Counted from the stretch's first letter, positions 11,867-23,200 are shown. The stretch is 64,000 nt of DNA from Dryas octopetala (GCA_963921425.1 OY992834.1:25867923-25931922); one strand, 5' to 3'. Notes: generated from the letters alone by a model not told the origin. Made by a program: numbers and translations.

Positions 11867-13052
11867 GGCTTAAGTACATTTATATCCACCAACTATATGG
11901 TCTATTTCAAGTTGGTCCATAAACTATAAAATATTTCAAATTTTCCCATTAATTATATGGTTCATTTTAAATTGGTCCACGAACTATAAAACATTTCAAA
12001 TTTCTCCATTAACTAGAGGGTTCATTTCAAGTTAGTCCATGAACTAACAAAAAACTTACAGAATGGAAGACAAAACCGAGTTGACAAAAAAACCAAACCG
12101 AATCGGATTATTTATATATATATTTTTTATTTATTAAATCAAAGTTATATATTTTGAATAAAAAATGTATAAAGTGTTTTTGGAACATGCTGGGTTTAAA
12201 CCGATGACCTTGTGAGGGAGTGAAAGTGTAAATTCACACTACACCATTTAGTCACTTATGATATTTAAGTACATGCAATATATTTATAGGCATACTGATA
12301 CTTGAAATATAATAATTTATAAAATTATAATTGGTATTCTACACCATAACCTTATACACTAAACCATAAAAGTCTGAAACCTTATACCTTAAAAATTAAC
12401 CTTATGCTCTAATAATTTTAGTATATAAATTATAAATTATAGTTTTGGACTTTTAGTAATATGTTTACAATATAGAAACTATAAATTATATAAAATATAA
12501 ACTAGTAAAATTTTTAGACTTTTTGCAATGATAATATTTAAATAGAGACCTAAAATAATATCTTAAAAAAAAAAAAGGTATGATATATAAAATATATTTA
12601 ATTTTATAAATTATTATATTTCAAGTATCAGTATGTTTATAAATATATTGCATGTACTTGAATTTCATAAGTGGTTAAGTGGTGTAGTGGGAATTCATAC
12701 TTTGACTCTCTTCACAAGGTCATGGGTTCAAACCCCAACATGTGCAAAAAACACCTTACATCTTTTTTATTCAATATATATAACTTTTATATAATATAAA
12801 ATATATAAATAATCCGGTTCGGTTCAGTTTTTTTGTCAATCTGATTTTGTCTAACATTCTGTATGTTTTTTGTTAGTTCGTTGACCAACTTCAAATAAAT
12901 CATATAGTTAATGGGGAAATTGAAATGTTTTATAGTTCGTGGACCAACTTGAAATGAACCCTATAGTTAATGAGAAAATTTGAAATGTTTTATAATTCGT
13001 GGACCAATTTGAAATGAACCCTATAGTTGATGGATATAAATGTACTTGAGCC
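11867..13052. mobile_element. Mutator-like (MULE) non-autonomous element with about 460-bp TIRs
   Basis: The 1186-bp element is flanked by the perfect 9-bp duplication GATTTTTAA (11858-11866 and 13053-13061), the size expected for Mutator-like elements. Ends are GGCTTAAGTACATTTATATCC and its inverse, and the inverted repeats run about 460 bp (11867-12328 and about 12600-13052), leaving a short AT-rich core of about 270 bp. Each arm begins with three degenerate copies of a block of about 70 bp (GGTCCACGAACTATAAAACA / TTCATTTCAAGTTGG). No transposase is encoded. Confidence 0.88.
12665..12740 (+). other. tRNA-like (SINE-like) module in the MULE arm
   Basis: The right arm contains TGGTTAAGTGG (12672-12682), like a Pol III A box, and GGGTTCAAACCCC (12724-12736), a good B box, about 40 bases apart. 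The left arm holds the inverse, with a decayed B box at about 12191-12202. It may be a captured tRNA-derived sequence or a chance likeness; I see no full cloverleaf. Confidence 0.35.
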
Positions 13053-13070
13053 GATTTTTAAATATGGATA

Positions 13071-13104
13071 TAGAACTCGCACCTCCGGGGAGGTGCTAGT
13101 TCTA
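13071..13104. other. Near-perfect 16-bp hairpin
   Basis: TAGAACTCGCACCTCC (13071-13086), two loop bases and GGAGGTGCTAGTTCTA (13089-13104) pair at 15 of 16 positions. It begins ten bases after the MULE target duplication. It could be the tip of an older foldback element; its surroundings are AT-rich and non-coding. Confidence 0.6.
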
Positions 13105-13549
13105 GATTCCTTTATTCATAATATTTAATTATTTTATAAATTTTATTATTTTAAAAAGTATACTATTAAAAAAATCTCAATGAGGTCTTTAAAATGAGAC
13201 TAATATTGAATACATTTAAATAATTTTAATTTCATACACACGTTTGAGTCTTGCTATTTCTTTTTCTATCTACTTGGTTTGGTATTTTGCAATATTTTAA
13301 TTAATAAAAACAATACAATTTAATGAATGCGCACAAAAGATAGATAAAGAAGAAAATAAAAATAAAAATGCTTAAATTGAAATATTTGCAAATGACACGT
13401 TGCGGGCTATCATTGGAGAAGGGATCAACACATTTAAATTTTAGCCAATCGAGTTTGTGCTAGTGTAACGTCAGAAGGATTGTTGCAGGCGCACTGTCAA
13501 CGGTCACATGAAACACCAATCAACAATCACCAGCTGGATCACACTTTAA
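13105..13549. other. Intergenic, nothing recognised
   Basis: AT-rich non-coding DNA between the hairpin and the next inverted-repeat element. No frame, repeat or signal that I can support. Confidence 0.5.
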
Positions 13550-14561
13550 GGGGGGTTGTACTTAATCCAGACTTCTAATGACTTTCAAAGACCTTTTTTA
13601 AGTGATAGACTTTTATAAACTTTCAGAAATGTATCCGACTTTCTTGGAGTTTTATTAAAAAAATTTCATCGACCTTAATAGACTTTCAACGACTTCTAAT
13701 AATTTCAATGACTTCTATAATTTCTTTTTCTTCTACTTCATTATCTCCATGCATGTTGTACTGAGAGATTATGTAGACAGAACCACCTAAGAAAAAAAAA
13801 AAAGTAATAAACAACGCCAAGAAATGCTCAGTAATATAACATCATTATAATATAATCCTGAAACATATATCCATTGTATTAGTACTAATAAACAAGAAAA
13901 CAAAAAAATAAATTGTTGGTAGACGAAATAGCGCCCGAGGATGGCTTTTAGGGATTCAGAGACAAATTATTCATGTGTAAGGATGAAGAACGTAGACCTC
14001 ATTATACAAATCCAACTTGCAAGTAACATTGATATTATCAGAGCAGCCTTAACAAATATAATTCTAAATTCTAATTATTTTTTGTGATTAGTCCAACCCA
14101 AAAAGTATTGTTATTTTCATTTGGGTTTTGAATTGCGGAAGTTATCTGAGGAAGAATGAAATTGATTTGGGAGAAGGATGTATCATCAATAGAAAGTATC
14201 AATATAAAAAAATGAAAAATATGTTAGCAGATCCTGGTAGAGAAGAAACCAAGCAGATGATCCACTTTCTAAAAGTCATTCAAAGTCAGTTGGGGGGGGG
14301 GGGAATGAGAGAGAAATAAGGAGTTCTGATATTTGTATTTTAATGCCAAAAGTCTTTCAAAGTCTATTAATTTGATAAATCTATGAAAGTTATTGACATT
14401 TTGAGTATCGTATGACTTTCATACATTTTTAAAAAGTCTTTATTGAGTACCTCCTGACTTTTATAAACTTTTTAAAAGTCTATAAAAGTCTTTATTGAGT
14501 ACATTTTGACTTTTTAATTTAACAAAAGTCATTAGAAGTCTTGATTGAGTACAACACCCCT
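13550..14561. mobile_element. Inverted-repeat element with GTTGTACT(C/T)AATC ends
   Basis: Starts GGGGGGTTGTACTTAATC and ends GATTGAGTACAACACCCC. Both arms continue for 150 bp or more with repeats of AAAGTCTATAAAAGTC / GACTTTTATAAAC type, several carrying TTGAGTAC. It is about 1 kb with no transposase; the short frame inside (14128-14319) resembles nothing known. No matching direct duplication was found, so the superfamily is unassigned. Confidence 0.6.
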
Positions 14562-15765
14562 GAGCAAAAGCCTTCTCGCCGTTGGACCACATTGCTAGCA
14601 GCTCGCCCAATCGTTGCAAGGCACGTGAACCACACTATCTTTTCTCGCCTATCGAGTTTCTTCAACTGGATTGCACTTATTCTCGTAAGCTTTTCTGGGA
14701 TGTTACCTGTTCTTGGTGGGTTCCACTTGTTCTTGGCTTCCATGCATCTAATGTCCAAAAAACATGCGTATATATAGAAACAAATTGTGACATTTCCATT
14801 AATTTTTTGCTACCAACGGTAGTTTTGCATTGGAGATTGATTTAAGTGTCCATTTATGGAAATAGCAACCTAAATATTTCTTGGGATGGAGTTGCGCTAA
14901 GTAAACCATAGTCTATAGTACATTGAAGTTTGATTGTATTTTTTCATAGTATATCAAAGTTGAGGAATCCAATATTAGCATTAATAAATACGTATGTTGG
15001 GGAAAGTAATTTTAACTCAAACGTATGATGGAGAGATGCTTTAAGTGCTATGTGCTATAGGCAGCTATACATGTTGAGGAATGTACGTGTAAGCTAGAAT
15101 GCATTCAGCTATAAGAAGTATATCGAAATTAGAAAATCCAATCTTAGCGTAACACTTGGGTAGAGTTGGAAAAAGGTTAAACCCTGCATATATAGTGTGC
15201 TCAAATATTACTTTTCACATGTAACCAACCTATTGCCTGGGGACATAATGAGTATTATAGATCATTTTAGTGCACGTAACGTACTCTTAACATAGGTTAG
15301 AATTCAATGCTAAAACTTTGTAAAATTGAAATTCAATGCTAAAACTTTGTAAAATTGAAAATCATTTGGCTATTAAGGTAAGAGAAATAACTCTAAGGAA
15401 GCATATAGCAAATAGTTCATTTTGTAAGGGTTGGGGGAGCTTATGGGAGTCATTATTAGGAAAGAGTACTTTAGGGCATGAAGAAAGTTCTTAGCCTATA
15501 TAGGTTTTGTAGTTAATCCCTAGTCTAGTGGAGTTCTTTTTTTCTTTTTTTAATTGTTCAAATATGGAAAAAATTCCAACCCAAACTTATTGTAGAGGGG
15601 TGTTTTATCTGATAGACACTATCTTTGACTTACATGTTGGAGAACGTATCATGTTGGAATATATTCTGCTAGGAGAACACCGAAGTTAGGGAATTCAATC
15701 TTAATGTACTACGTAGAGTTGATACGGGGTTGAACCCCGTGCACTCAAATGTCACTTGTATTACC
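14562..15765. other. Intergenic with an internal duplicated motif
   Basis: No gene recognised; frames at 14541-14845 overlap in both directions and show no domain. Around 14940-15230 and 15640-15760 a block recurs: AAATCCAATCTTAGCGTA... then GAGTTG...GGTTAAACCC...TGCTCAAAT with varying decay. This suggests at least two old copies of an unknown repeat. Confidence 0.45.
15301..15358. repeat. 29-bp perfect tandem duplication
   Basis: Two identical 29-bp units beginning AATTCAATGCTAAAACTTTG lie head to tail at 15301-15329 and 15330-15358. Confidence 0.9.
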
Positions 15766-16106
15766 CAGGGCTGTGTTTTATTTCAACATAACTAATCAGA
15801 CCGACAAACTGATCGACGCTGAACCGATTGGTTCGGTAGTGCTTGGTGGTTTTTCAGTTTCAGTAGGGTTATTGAACCGCACCGCCACAATCGGAGGCGG
15901 TAACGGTCTGGAACCCACCCACATTGGATCACCAAATACCCGAACCGCCATCTCCATTACCACCGACCGACTCCAACCAACACCGAAACTTCGGTAACCG
16001 ATTGCCGTCCGTTCGGTGCCGGTTTGCTTCTGTGCCTTTCGCCCCCTTACGGTTCGGTTATCGGTTTCGTGGAATCGATTCGATTACCGCTCCGATTCCA
16101 CCCCTA
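15766..16106. mobile_element. hAT-like MITE, GC-rich
   Basis: Begins CAGGGCTGTG and ends CACCCCTA(GA), with CGGTTCGGT/ACCGAACCG motifs throughout, as in the hAT elements of this window. Flanks are GTATTACC and CTATTACC, a 7-of-8 match that may be the target duplication. The frames inside are low-complexity by-products of the repeats, not genes. Confidence 0.5.
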
Positions 16107-16639
16107 GACTATTACCTAATCAAAAAATTATTTATAGCCATAAATTATCCCAACAAGAATTTATAGAAGGGTATTGATTTTTTTGCACGTTACCATAAAT
16201 AGCATCACATATGCACAAATTTTAAATTATGAACACATTTTTCTATTTTTTTAATTATTTTATTTTTGTGGGCAATGAATAATGAAAATAGCTTTGTGTA
16301 TTCATTGCTTTTTTTGGGTTGCCAAATTTTATCGAGCTAGGCTCAACTTGTGGGCTCAATTCAACATTAACTTTTTTTTACAAGATTTGTTTTTGTTATA
16401 AACTATTTTACAAAATGAAATTACATAAAATTAGCATCGAAAACATGCATGTATTCAATATACTTATGATTTATTAGGGGTGTAACTCGGGCAAGTTGAA
16501 AGGTCGGCCCAAACTTAATTCGTCCCTTACAGTGCGAGTTCAAGTTTGGTTCGGACAGTTCAATTACTAGGCTTTTCAGAATCATTAATTTGGAATGACT
16601 TGTTTTGTAAGATCAAGTCACTCCAAAACTATTCAAAAA
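16107..16639. other. Intergenic; possible single hAT-like end
   Basis: Non-coding. TAGGGGTGTAACTCGGGC near 16477 looks like one hAT terminus, followed by TCGGGC-type GC-rich DNA, but no opposite end is present. It may have been cut off when the LTR fragment to its right arrived. Confidence 0.35.
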
Positions 16640-17802
16640 TCGAGCAATGGCTTAGTTCGAGGTAATGACCGGTTAGGACCAACAATCATGACTAGGTTAG
16701 TTCGAGGGAGCTCGGACGCAAGAACTGACCTTTAGACATCATGTCTTTTGGATCGTTATTTGACTATAACCTCAACTTAAATAAGCAGTAATATTTTAAA
16801 TAAGTTGGGTTCACGAGGTTACTTGGTCGAAGATCTCCCACGACAAAACCTCGTTACTAGGGTTACTAATTTAGAAAACAAAAATAGTCTAATTAATAGG
16901 AGATTAATCTATCAAAATTTTGACAATTACTCAGCTAGGATTGAAAGATTTACCTAGAGAGCTTGAAAAATAACCTAAACTAAGATTGAGAGATTACCTA
17001 GAGAGAATACCTTCACACTACTAGAATCGATGCCATGATCACTTTGGCGAAAACTGAACGTCAATTAGTTATAACTCAAGATATTTCAAAAATAAGATTT
17101 TGAGGATAGAGAAAGTGAGGAGAGTAAGTGTCTCGGGTTGAGAGAGAAAAGCTAATATGTGAATGAAGGGGGTTTCGACTAGGTATTTATAGGGAAGAAT
17201 GACTGATTTAACTTGGGCTGACTCGGTCAACTTGTTCGAGTTGATCGGTTTGACCTGGCTAAACCGTCACAATGTGGCAGCACATGGTGCAGCCACGTGG
17301 CATGGTTCCCATATGCTGGCACCATCAAAGTCGCAAGATCTTGCCCTACATGCAGATCGAATAGCCCAGATCGTGCCACGTTGCACTATCTGGCGCTTAT
17401 TTTATCCTCCCTTTTTTTTTTTTTTTTTTCCTATTTTTTGATATTCTACCAACTTCGGAAATTCACAAGGACTCAAAAAAATTTTCCAAAAAATCCTATG
17501 CGCTCCTCTTGACTTCTTGAAAATTAAAATAACCTCTAAAATTTACAAAACTTTGGAAACTCGTAAAATAATTTCCTGGAATCCAAAAGTTACAAGGTTT
17601 GTACAATTTGATTCATAGTAACGAGTACTACCTTCCAAGGGTCTTGCTTTGGTCAAGGAACCACCCTAGGTGAACTTAAAAATTAACACCAAGGAGGAAA
17701 ATTTTAATTTCTTCACCAAATAATTCTAGAGAAAAATGTAGAATATTTTAAAAAGTGTTCGGAAAATTTTAAAATAAATTTGGATAAATTATGGGTCTCA
17801 CA
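16640..17802 (-). mobile_element. Truncated LTR related to the 2.8-kb solo LTR
   Basis: Its right end GGGTCTCACA matches CGGGTTTCACA of the solo LTR. Internal blocks such as AAGTTGGGTTxACGAGxTTAC, the AATCTAATTAATxxGAG segment, TATTTATAGG and AAAATTTTCC(A/G)AAAAATCC occur in the same order. The left part of the LTR is missing, so this is a fragment of a second, diverged family member in the same orientation. A pure T run of 21 or more bases interrupts it near 17410. Confidence 0.65.
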
Positions 17803-18308
17803 AGGCATATTATTATTGTACTTCTCGTGAATTCTAATTTATGAAATTTATCGTTTTTAAGGCCTTCAAACATTGCAATATCACCAACAAGTGCAAAGAA
17901 AAATTGGTGAAATGAAAATTAATGGAATCATATAAAATAAGAAATTCTAATATGTATATTAAAAAAAAATTTTAATATATTCAATATTAGTCTTATTTTG
18001 AACATCTCATTAAAATATTTACAATGATATATTTTTCATAAATATTAAATTATGTAAATTAGAAATTAACAACCACTTAATCAAACTTAGGTATATTTTT
18101 TTTTACCACTAAACTTAGGCATATTTTAATTGGGCACAAACATGTGATTCCCAAATTTGGCACTTAGCACCATAGTAGCTATAATAATTGATCCCAAAAT
18201 TAGCACTATTTGATTCCCGAAAATTGGTTTGAGTATCACAATTTGGGTCTCATCATTGTAGAAGACCTAAGAACGATGACTAACCTGCTATCTTAGGAAG
18301 CCAAGGTG
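17803..18308. other. Intergenic, no gene
   Basis: AT-rich, non-coding; contains one small insertion with target duplication (18083-18127). Confidence 0.5.
18083..18127 (-). repeat. Micro-insertion with 17-bp duplication
   Basis: AAACTTAGGTATATTTT (18083-18099) recurs with one change at 18111-18127. The 11-bp insert is TTTTTACCACT. It resembles the poly-T tail insertions but lacks the GG(C/T)CAA end, so it may come from a different LINE family. Confidence 0.5.
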
Positions 18309-18704
18309 CAGTGGCGAAGCCAGGATTTTATTATAATGGGGACATCCTAAACAAAGTTAAAAATGTGATTTGCATTCAACAATACTAACAAGCTAATCAT
18401 AAACAAAACACCATAAATACAACTAAATATGTTAAACAGCAGCCAAAGAAATTCCATGGCAAGGAAATATTATTAATTATCATCCAATAGGAAGTTTTTT
18501 GGCTGCAAGAAATGCCATGAAAATGCAAGATATTTTATTTATTATCATTTTTCCACATTCACAAATGTAATTTACATCTTTGCAAGGGGTCTATGTTTTT
18601 GTTTTGAAACAAATTATGGGTTCAAGATTAAATACATGTGGGCAAAACAATAGACTTATTGGGATCACATGCCACCAATGACCCCCACCCGGGCTCCGCC
18701 ACTG
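18309..18704. mobile_element. hAT MITE with CAGTGGCGGAGCC ends
   Basis: Starts CAGTGGCGAAGCCAGG and ends CCCGGGCTCCGCCACTG, a 396-bp non-coding element. Flanks CCAAGGTG and CTAGGGTG match at 6 of 8 positions, consistent with a decayed 8-bp hAT duplication. Confidence 0.7.
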
Positions 18705-18739
18705 CTAGGGTGGGTTAAAAAATGCTATATTGACAACCA

Positions 18740-19310
18740 TATATATAATATATATATATAAAGGATCCCTCATGGAGTCTATATTATATTGTATTTCAAC
18801 TATTCAAACTATCTATTTTTTATTTCTCTATTTATAGATCGAATAAAATTTTACCACATTCTATTATATTTACCACATTCTTATACCATATTTTTATACC
18901 ATCTTACGTGTCATTATTTTACTGAACAAAATTTTTCTTTTTCTTTTTAGATTTTTGTTTTTATTTTTTACTGTCCAATGCATAAATGTCATGTAAGTTG
19001 CCACATAAGGTGGTATGAAATTATGGTATAAAAATGTGAGATGTCTAGCACTACTGTTATAGATCATCTATACAAAAAATTAGACAGATAAAAAATTATT
19101 AAGATATCTAATTTTGTTCAAATAAATAGACTAATAAAATTTTTCAATAAACACTTGAAATGATGACCATTTAATAAACGGTTATGTGATTTTCAATTGA
19201 TCTAATTTTTTGCAAGGATGATTCTTCAATGAGGTTCAAAAAAGTAGATAATTTCGATCATAAAAATATAATAAATAAAATTATTTAAAAAATCTCTTAA
19301 AAAAACTCCC
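18740..19310. repeat. Foldback element, interrupted
   Basis: Contains the two halves of the foldback family of this region: GATC-ATCTATACAAAAAATTAGA and, inverted, TCTAATTTTTTGCAAGGATGATTC. The arms are split by an unrelated AT-rich segment (about 18845-19040). Confidence 0.5.
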
Positions 19311-19852
19311 ACATAAATTCATAATATATATATAAATTATTAATGTACACGCAAGAAAAGAAACTAAGTGATGGAATAATATTTCCATACTTACCAACCT
19401 TCTGGGATGTCTTTTTCAGCTTAAAGTCACATCCAAACACTATACGAAATATATAAAGCTTTCAAAATGTTTGGAATTATTCAACTCATCAAGAATTGGG
19501 CTGAACCTTAATAATTAATTAGACTCATGACACGCATGCTGACAGTCTTTTTTATTTTGCAACAATTAATTTGTTTTCGTTGTGGAAGAGTAGAAGACAT
19601 ATTGAGTTTGTGGTATAATTAAATGGATAATTTTGATAAAAAAACAAATAAATAATAACTAAATAGATAAATAGATAAGTTGTTGTAGAAAAAACTTTAT
19701 GTCAATGGACAAAAAATAGGGAAAAACTGTTAGTGAATGTGTTCTTTTCTTATTTTCGTTTTAAATTTTTTAACAGGGTTTTTTATTTTACTATTTTATT
19801 TTTTCCCTATAATAATAAAATTTCTTTATGTTGGCACATTAGTTAAGCATTT
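19311..19852. other. Intergenic, nothing recognised
   Basis: AT-rich DNA without coding frame or repeat structure that I can support. Confidence 0.45.
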
Positions 19853-20340
19853 GTATTTTTGGTATTTTGAAAATTTCACTTAATGAATATGTTTCTTTTA
19901 TATATACTAGTCCTTTGACATGCGCTCACCAATTAACTTTTTACATGCATGTATATAATTATATATAGGCCCATTCCATTAAGGGATTCCTTAAATAATT
20001 TTATTTAAGAAATTCCTCATAGGGCTCACTCCATATAGTATTTCAACGATCAGAACTGTTTATTTTTTAGGTCTATATTCAAATATCATCATTGCAAAAA
20101 ATTAGATAAATAAGAAATCATTAAATTATTTAACTTTAATCAAATAAATAGACGAACAAAGTATTTTCTATAAACAGTTGAAATGATGACCATTTAATCA
20201 AACAAGTAAGTGGTTTTCGATTTGGCTAATTTTTTACAAGGGTGATCATTTAATATAGATCTTAAATGTAGACGGTTTTGATAATCAAAATACAATATGG
20301 TGAACCCCACAAGAAATATCTTATTTATCTTTAAATAATG
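19853..20340. repeat. Left arm of a long inverted repeat (contains a foldback element)
   Basis: This stretch of about 490 bp reappears inverted at 23606-24114. The match includes TTTGGTATTTT-AAAATTTCACTTAATGA, TATATACTA-TCC-TTGACATGCGCTCAC, TTTTTACATGCAT and the whole foldback element beginning at about 19968. The homology outside the foldback shows that the copies derive from one longer sequence. Confidence 0.75.
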
Positions 20341-20395
20341 AATCCTTTAATACAAATAAGCCTAAATATGAGATCCTACACTTTAAGTTTTTTTT

Positions 20396-20396
20396 T

Positions 20397-20442
<46 letters not shown>
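20396..20442. repeat. (TC)n(TA)n microsatellite
   Basis: About 13 bases of TC repeats run directly into about 30 bases of TA repeats. Confidence 0.9.
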
Positions 20443-20444
<2 letters not shown>

Positions 20445-21375
20445 AGAAGAATTCATGACATCATATTTTTTACACAAGTTTTCAATGAGGCCTACTTCAT
20501 ATAAGATTTTAATGATCCGAACCGTCTATTTTTTAGGTCTCCATTAAAGGATCATCCTTGCAAAAAATTAGGTAAATCGGAAAACATTTATCATATAAGA
20601 TTAAATAGTCAATATTTCAAGTGTTTATTTTGTTGACCATTTAATCTTTGTAAGTAAATGATTTCTGATTTACGTAATTTTTTTGCAAGAATAATTCTTT
20701 AATAGAGACCTAAAAAATAAATAGAGACCTAAAAAATAGATTGTTGATCGTTGAAATCTTATATGGAGTGGGCCCTATAGGGGGTGGATCCATGACATAT
20801 CATTTTTTACACAAGTTTTCAATGTGACCCACTCCATATAAGATTAAATAGTCAATATTTCAAGTGTTTATTTTGTTGACCATTTAATCTTTGTAGGTAA
20901 ATGATTTCCGATTTACCTAATTTTTTGCAATAATAATCCTTTAATAGATACCTAAAAAAATAGACGGTTGATCGTTGAAATCCTATATGAAGTGGGCCCT
21001 ATAGGGAGTGGATCCATGACATATAATTTTTTACATAAGTTTTCAATGGGACCCACTCCATATAGGATTTCAACGATTCGAACCGTCTATTTTTTACGTC
21101 TATATAAAAAAATAATCCTTACAAAAAATTAAGTAAATCGAAAATCATTTATCTACAAAGATTCAATGGTCAACAAAATAAACACTTGAAATGTTGACCG
21201 TTTAATCTTTTATGGTAAATGGTTTCTGATTTAACTAATTTTTTATAAGGATGATCTTTTAATAAAAATCTACAAAATAAACAATTCGAATCGTTGAAAT
21301 TTAATATGAAATGGGCCCCATTGAAAACTTATGTCAAAAATATAATGCCATGAATCCTTATATATATATATATAG
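20445..21375. repeat. Array of three foldback units
   Basis: Three successive units of about 230-350 bp begin at about 20450, 20795 and 21015. Each starts CATGACAT..TTTTTTACA-AAGTTTTCAATG and ends in an inverted GTGGGCCC. They share ACCGTCTATTTTTTA, GCAAAAAATTA and GACCATTTAATCTTT and their inverses, so each can fold on itself. The middle unit lacks part of its left arm, as if deleted between repeats. An 18-bp piece (AATAGAGACCTAAAAAAT) is duplicated at about 20702-20738. Confidence 0.65.
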
Positions 21376-21377
21376 GA

Positions 21378-21695
21378 GACTTAGAGTTCAGTCTATTTTA
21401 TGAGTCTTTCTTAGATTAAGACTGGTAGTAATTTAAGTTTTTTAATAAAGTTATTTTATTTTTTTTCTTTAACGGCTTTATGTTAGGTTTTAATTTCGGA
21501 ATTTTGGACGGAAGCCTCTATAAAGCATACTCTATACCCTAGGAGGTAAAATACCCTTCAAATCGAAGAAGGACTTTATTATGAATTAAAATAATTTTTT
21601 TATAAATTTTAAAACACCCTCGGTGTTCATCTAAAAATTATTTTTGTAAAAGGATCAAAGTTTAATTATCTATATATATATATATATTTTTTTTT
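21378..21695. repeat. Unclassified dispersed repeat, copy A
   Basis: About 310 bp, starting GGAGACTTAGAGTTCAGT. It matches the block at 54808-55267 in the same order: GACTGGTAGTAATTTAAG, TCTTTAACGGCT, GCCTCTATAAAGC, CTTCAAATCGAAGAA and TATAAATTTTAAAACACC. No frame or obvious ends. Confidence 0.6.
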
Positions 21696-21699
21696 TTTT

Positions 21700-23151
21700 T
21701 CAATGAAGGCAGGCGCCGGTAGGGGTGGACGCGGTGCGGTTCGACTCACTTTTCCCCCGGAACCGTGCGCCGCGCCGGATATTAATGGATGGTGTGGTTC
21801 GGTGCTTAAAACCGTGAAAAAAATAAAAAAACCAAACCAAACCATTCAAGGTGCGGTGCGGTTCTAGGTCTAATGGGCTATTATTCAGATTAACACTTTT
21901 GGGCCTCACATTTATTTTTTTAAGCCTAAGCCCAATTATTTAATGATGCAAACTCATCCTAATTAACAAGTTTTGGCAACAAAAAAACAAATTTACAAGT
22001 TAATTCAATGAACTTAACCAAAAAGACTCACACATTAAACTTTGCTTAACCTGCTTAGTATTTAAAACTTAAAAGTTAAAAACAAAATCAATTATACAAG
22101 TATACAACCAATGACTACAAGTTAAGAACCTGCTTAAAACAAAGTTACTAACTTACTAGTTACTACAAGTTATAAACCTTATATGGTATATACCCTATAC
22201 ACTTATATAGTATATAACTATATATTATACCCTAGAATTATAAACAATTAAAAATTTTAGTATATAGAGTATAAACTATAAATAATATACTAATTTTTTT
22301 TATATACAATATAAAGAATATACTAATTTTATTATATAGGGTAATGGGTATAACTAAAATTATATACTAAAACATTATTAATTTATTATTATATTATATA
22401 TCTAGAAAATAGGTCATAGGGTTATATAAAATATATTTTAGGGTCTAAACCCTAAAATATAGCTACGTTAATATTAATTCTAATATTTTATTAGGGTTTA
22501 TGGTCTAAAGTGTATAAAAATGTGTACAAAAAGTGTATAAAAAGTATATAATAATTGTATAAATATATATAAAAAATATATATATAATGGTGTATATATG
22601 TATAAAAATATAAAAAAATATATTTTTTGCAAGTATGCAGTGCGGTTCGGTTCGGTGCGGTTAAATAAGGTGTAGAACTGGTGCGGTTCGGTTTTTTTGG
22701 CGGTATTGACTCTTTTTTGTCAACGCGATTTTTTTACGGTGCGGTTCGGCCAGTTTTAGCGGTGTACGGTTAAAATGCCCACCCCTAGGCGCCGGCATTG
22801 TTGGTCTACAACTTGCACAGGATCTGCAACTTTGCAATATTGTTTTGGAGATTGACGCTGCAGATATTGTTCGTTGTGTGAATGATCCAGACGCTTCTTT
22901 GGCAGCAGATGAAGTGTTGATAATCATGGAAGAGCTATGGATTGAATTTTGACGAAGCTTCTTGTCAATTTCGCTGGAGAAATCATAACCATGCTGTCCA
23001 TTTACTAATTGAATATTTTGTCTATAACCATGGCTTTAATGTTTGGTTAGATGTGAATTCTGGGTCTCCTTAAGTTGGTCTAACTTTGTATGATGATTTA
23101 TTATCATGATTAAAATGCACAGTTCTCTCTGGCCAAAAAAAAAAAAAAGGA
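21700..23151 (+). pseudogene. LINE 3' fragment: RNase H domain and poly-A tail
   Basis: After 22788 the frame reads GLQLAQDLQLCNIVLEIDA, typical of the RNase H-like (RVT_3) domain found at the C terminus of plant LINE polyproteins. A frameshift is followed by RWRNHNHAVHLL and FNVWLD, the usual end of that domain. Stops break it near 22951 and 23072. The element closes with CTCTCTGGCCA and a 14-base A run (about 23131-23151). A few codons of the same frame lie left of the hAT insertion. It is 5'-truncated, as most LINE copies are. Its TGGCCA-A(n) terminus is the likely source of the tail-only insertions elsewhere. Confidence 0.65.
21720..22787. mobile_element. Non-autonomous hAT element (copy 2)
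   Basis: A 1068-bp element starting TAGGGGTGGACGC and ending TGCCCACCCCTA, flanked by the perfect 8-bp duplication GGCGCCGG (21712-21719 and 22788-22795). Ends and CGGTGCGGTTCGG subterminal motifs match the element at 136-1930. It is inserted in a LINE RNase H remnant whose frame is restored if the element and one duplication are removed. No transposase. Confidence 0.9.
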
Positions 23152-23165
23152 GTACAATTCCCATT

Positions 23166-23192
23166 TCAATATATATATATATATATATATAT
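23166..23192. repeat. (TA)n microsatellite
   Basis: Uninterrupted TA repeats of about 26 bases between the LINE tail and a foldback element. Confidence 0.85.
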
Positions 23193-23200
23193 AGAAGAAT

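Noticed and set aside
12665..12740. A true tRNA gene
   Set aside because: A- and B-box-like phrases exist but I could not draw acceptor and anticodon stems; kept only as a tRNA-like block.
14519..14845. Three overlapping frames of 78-87 residues
   Set aside because: Mutually overlapping on both strands in repeat-rich DNA; no recognisable motif in any.
15749..16166. Two frames rich in Pro, Arg and Thr
   Set aside because: Translations of the ACCGAACCG repeats inside a hAT-like MITE.
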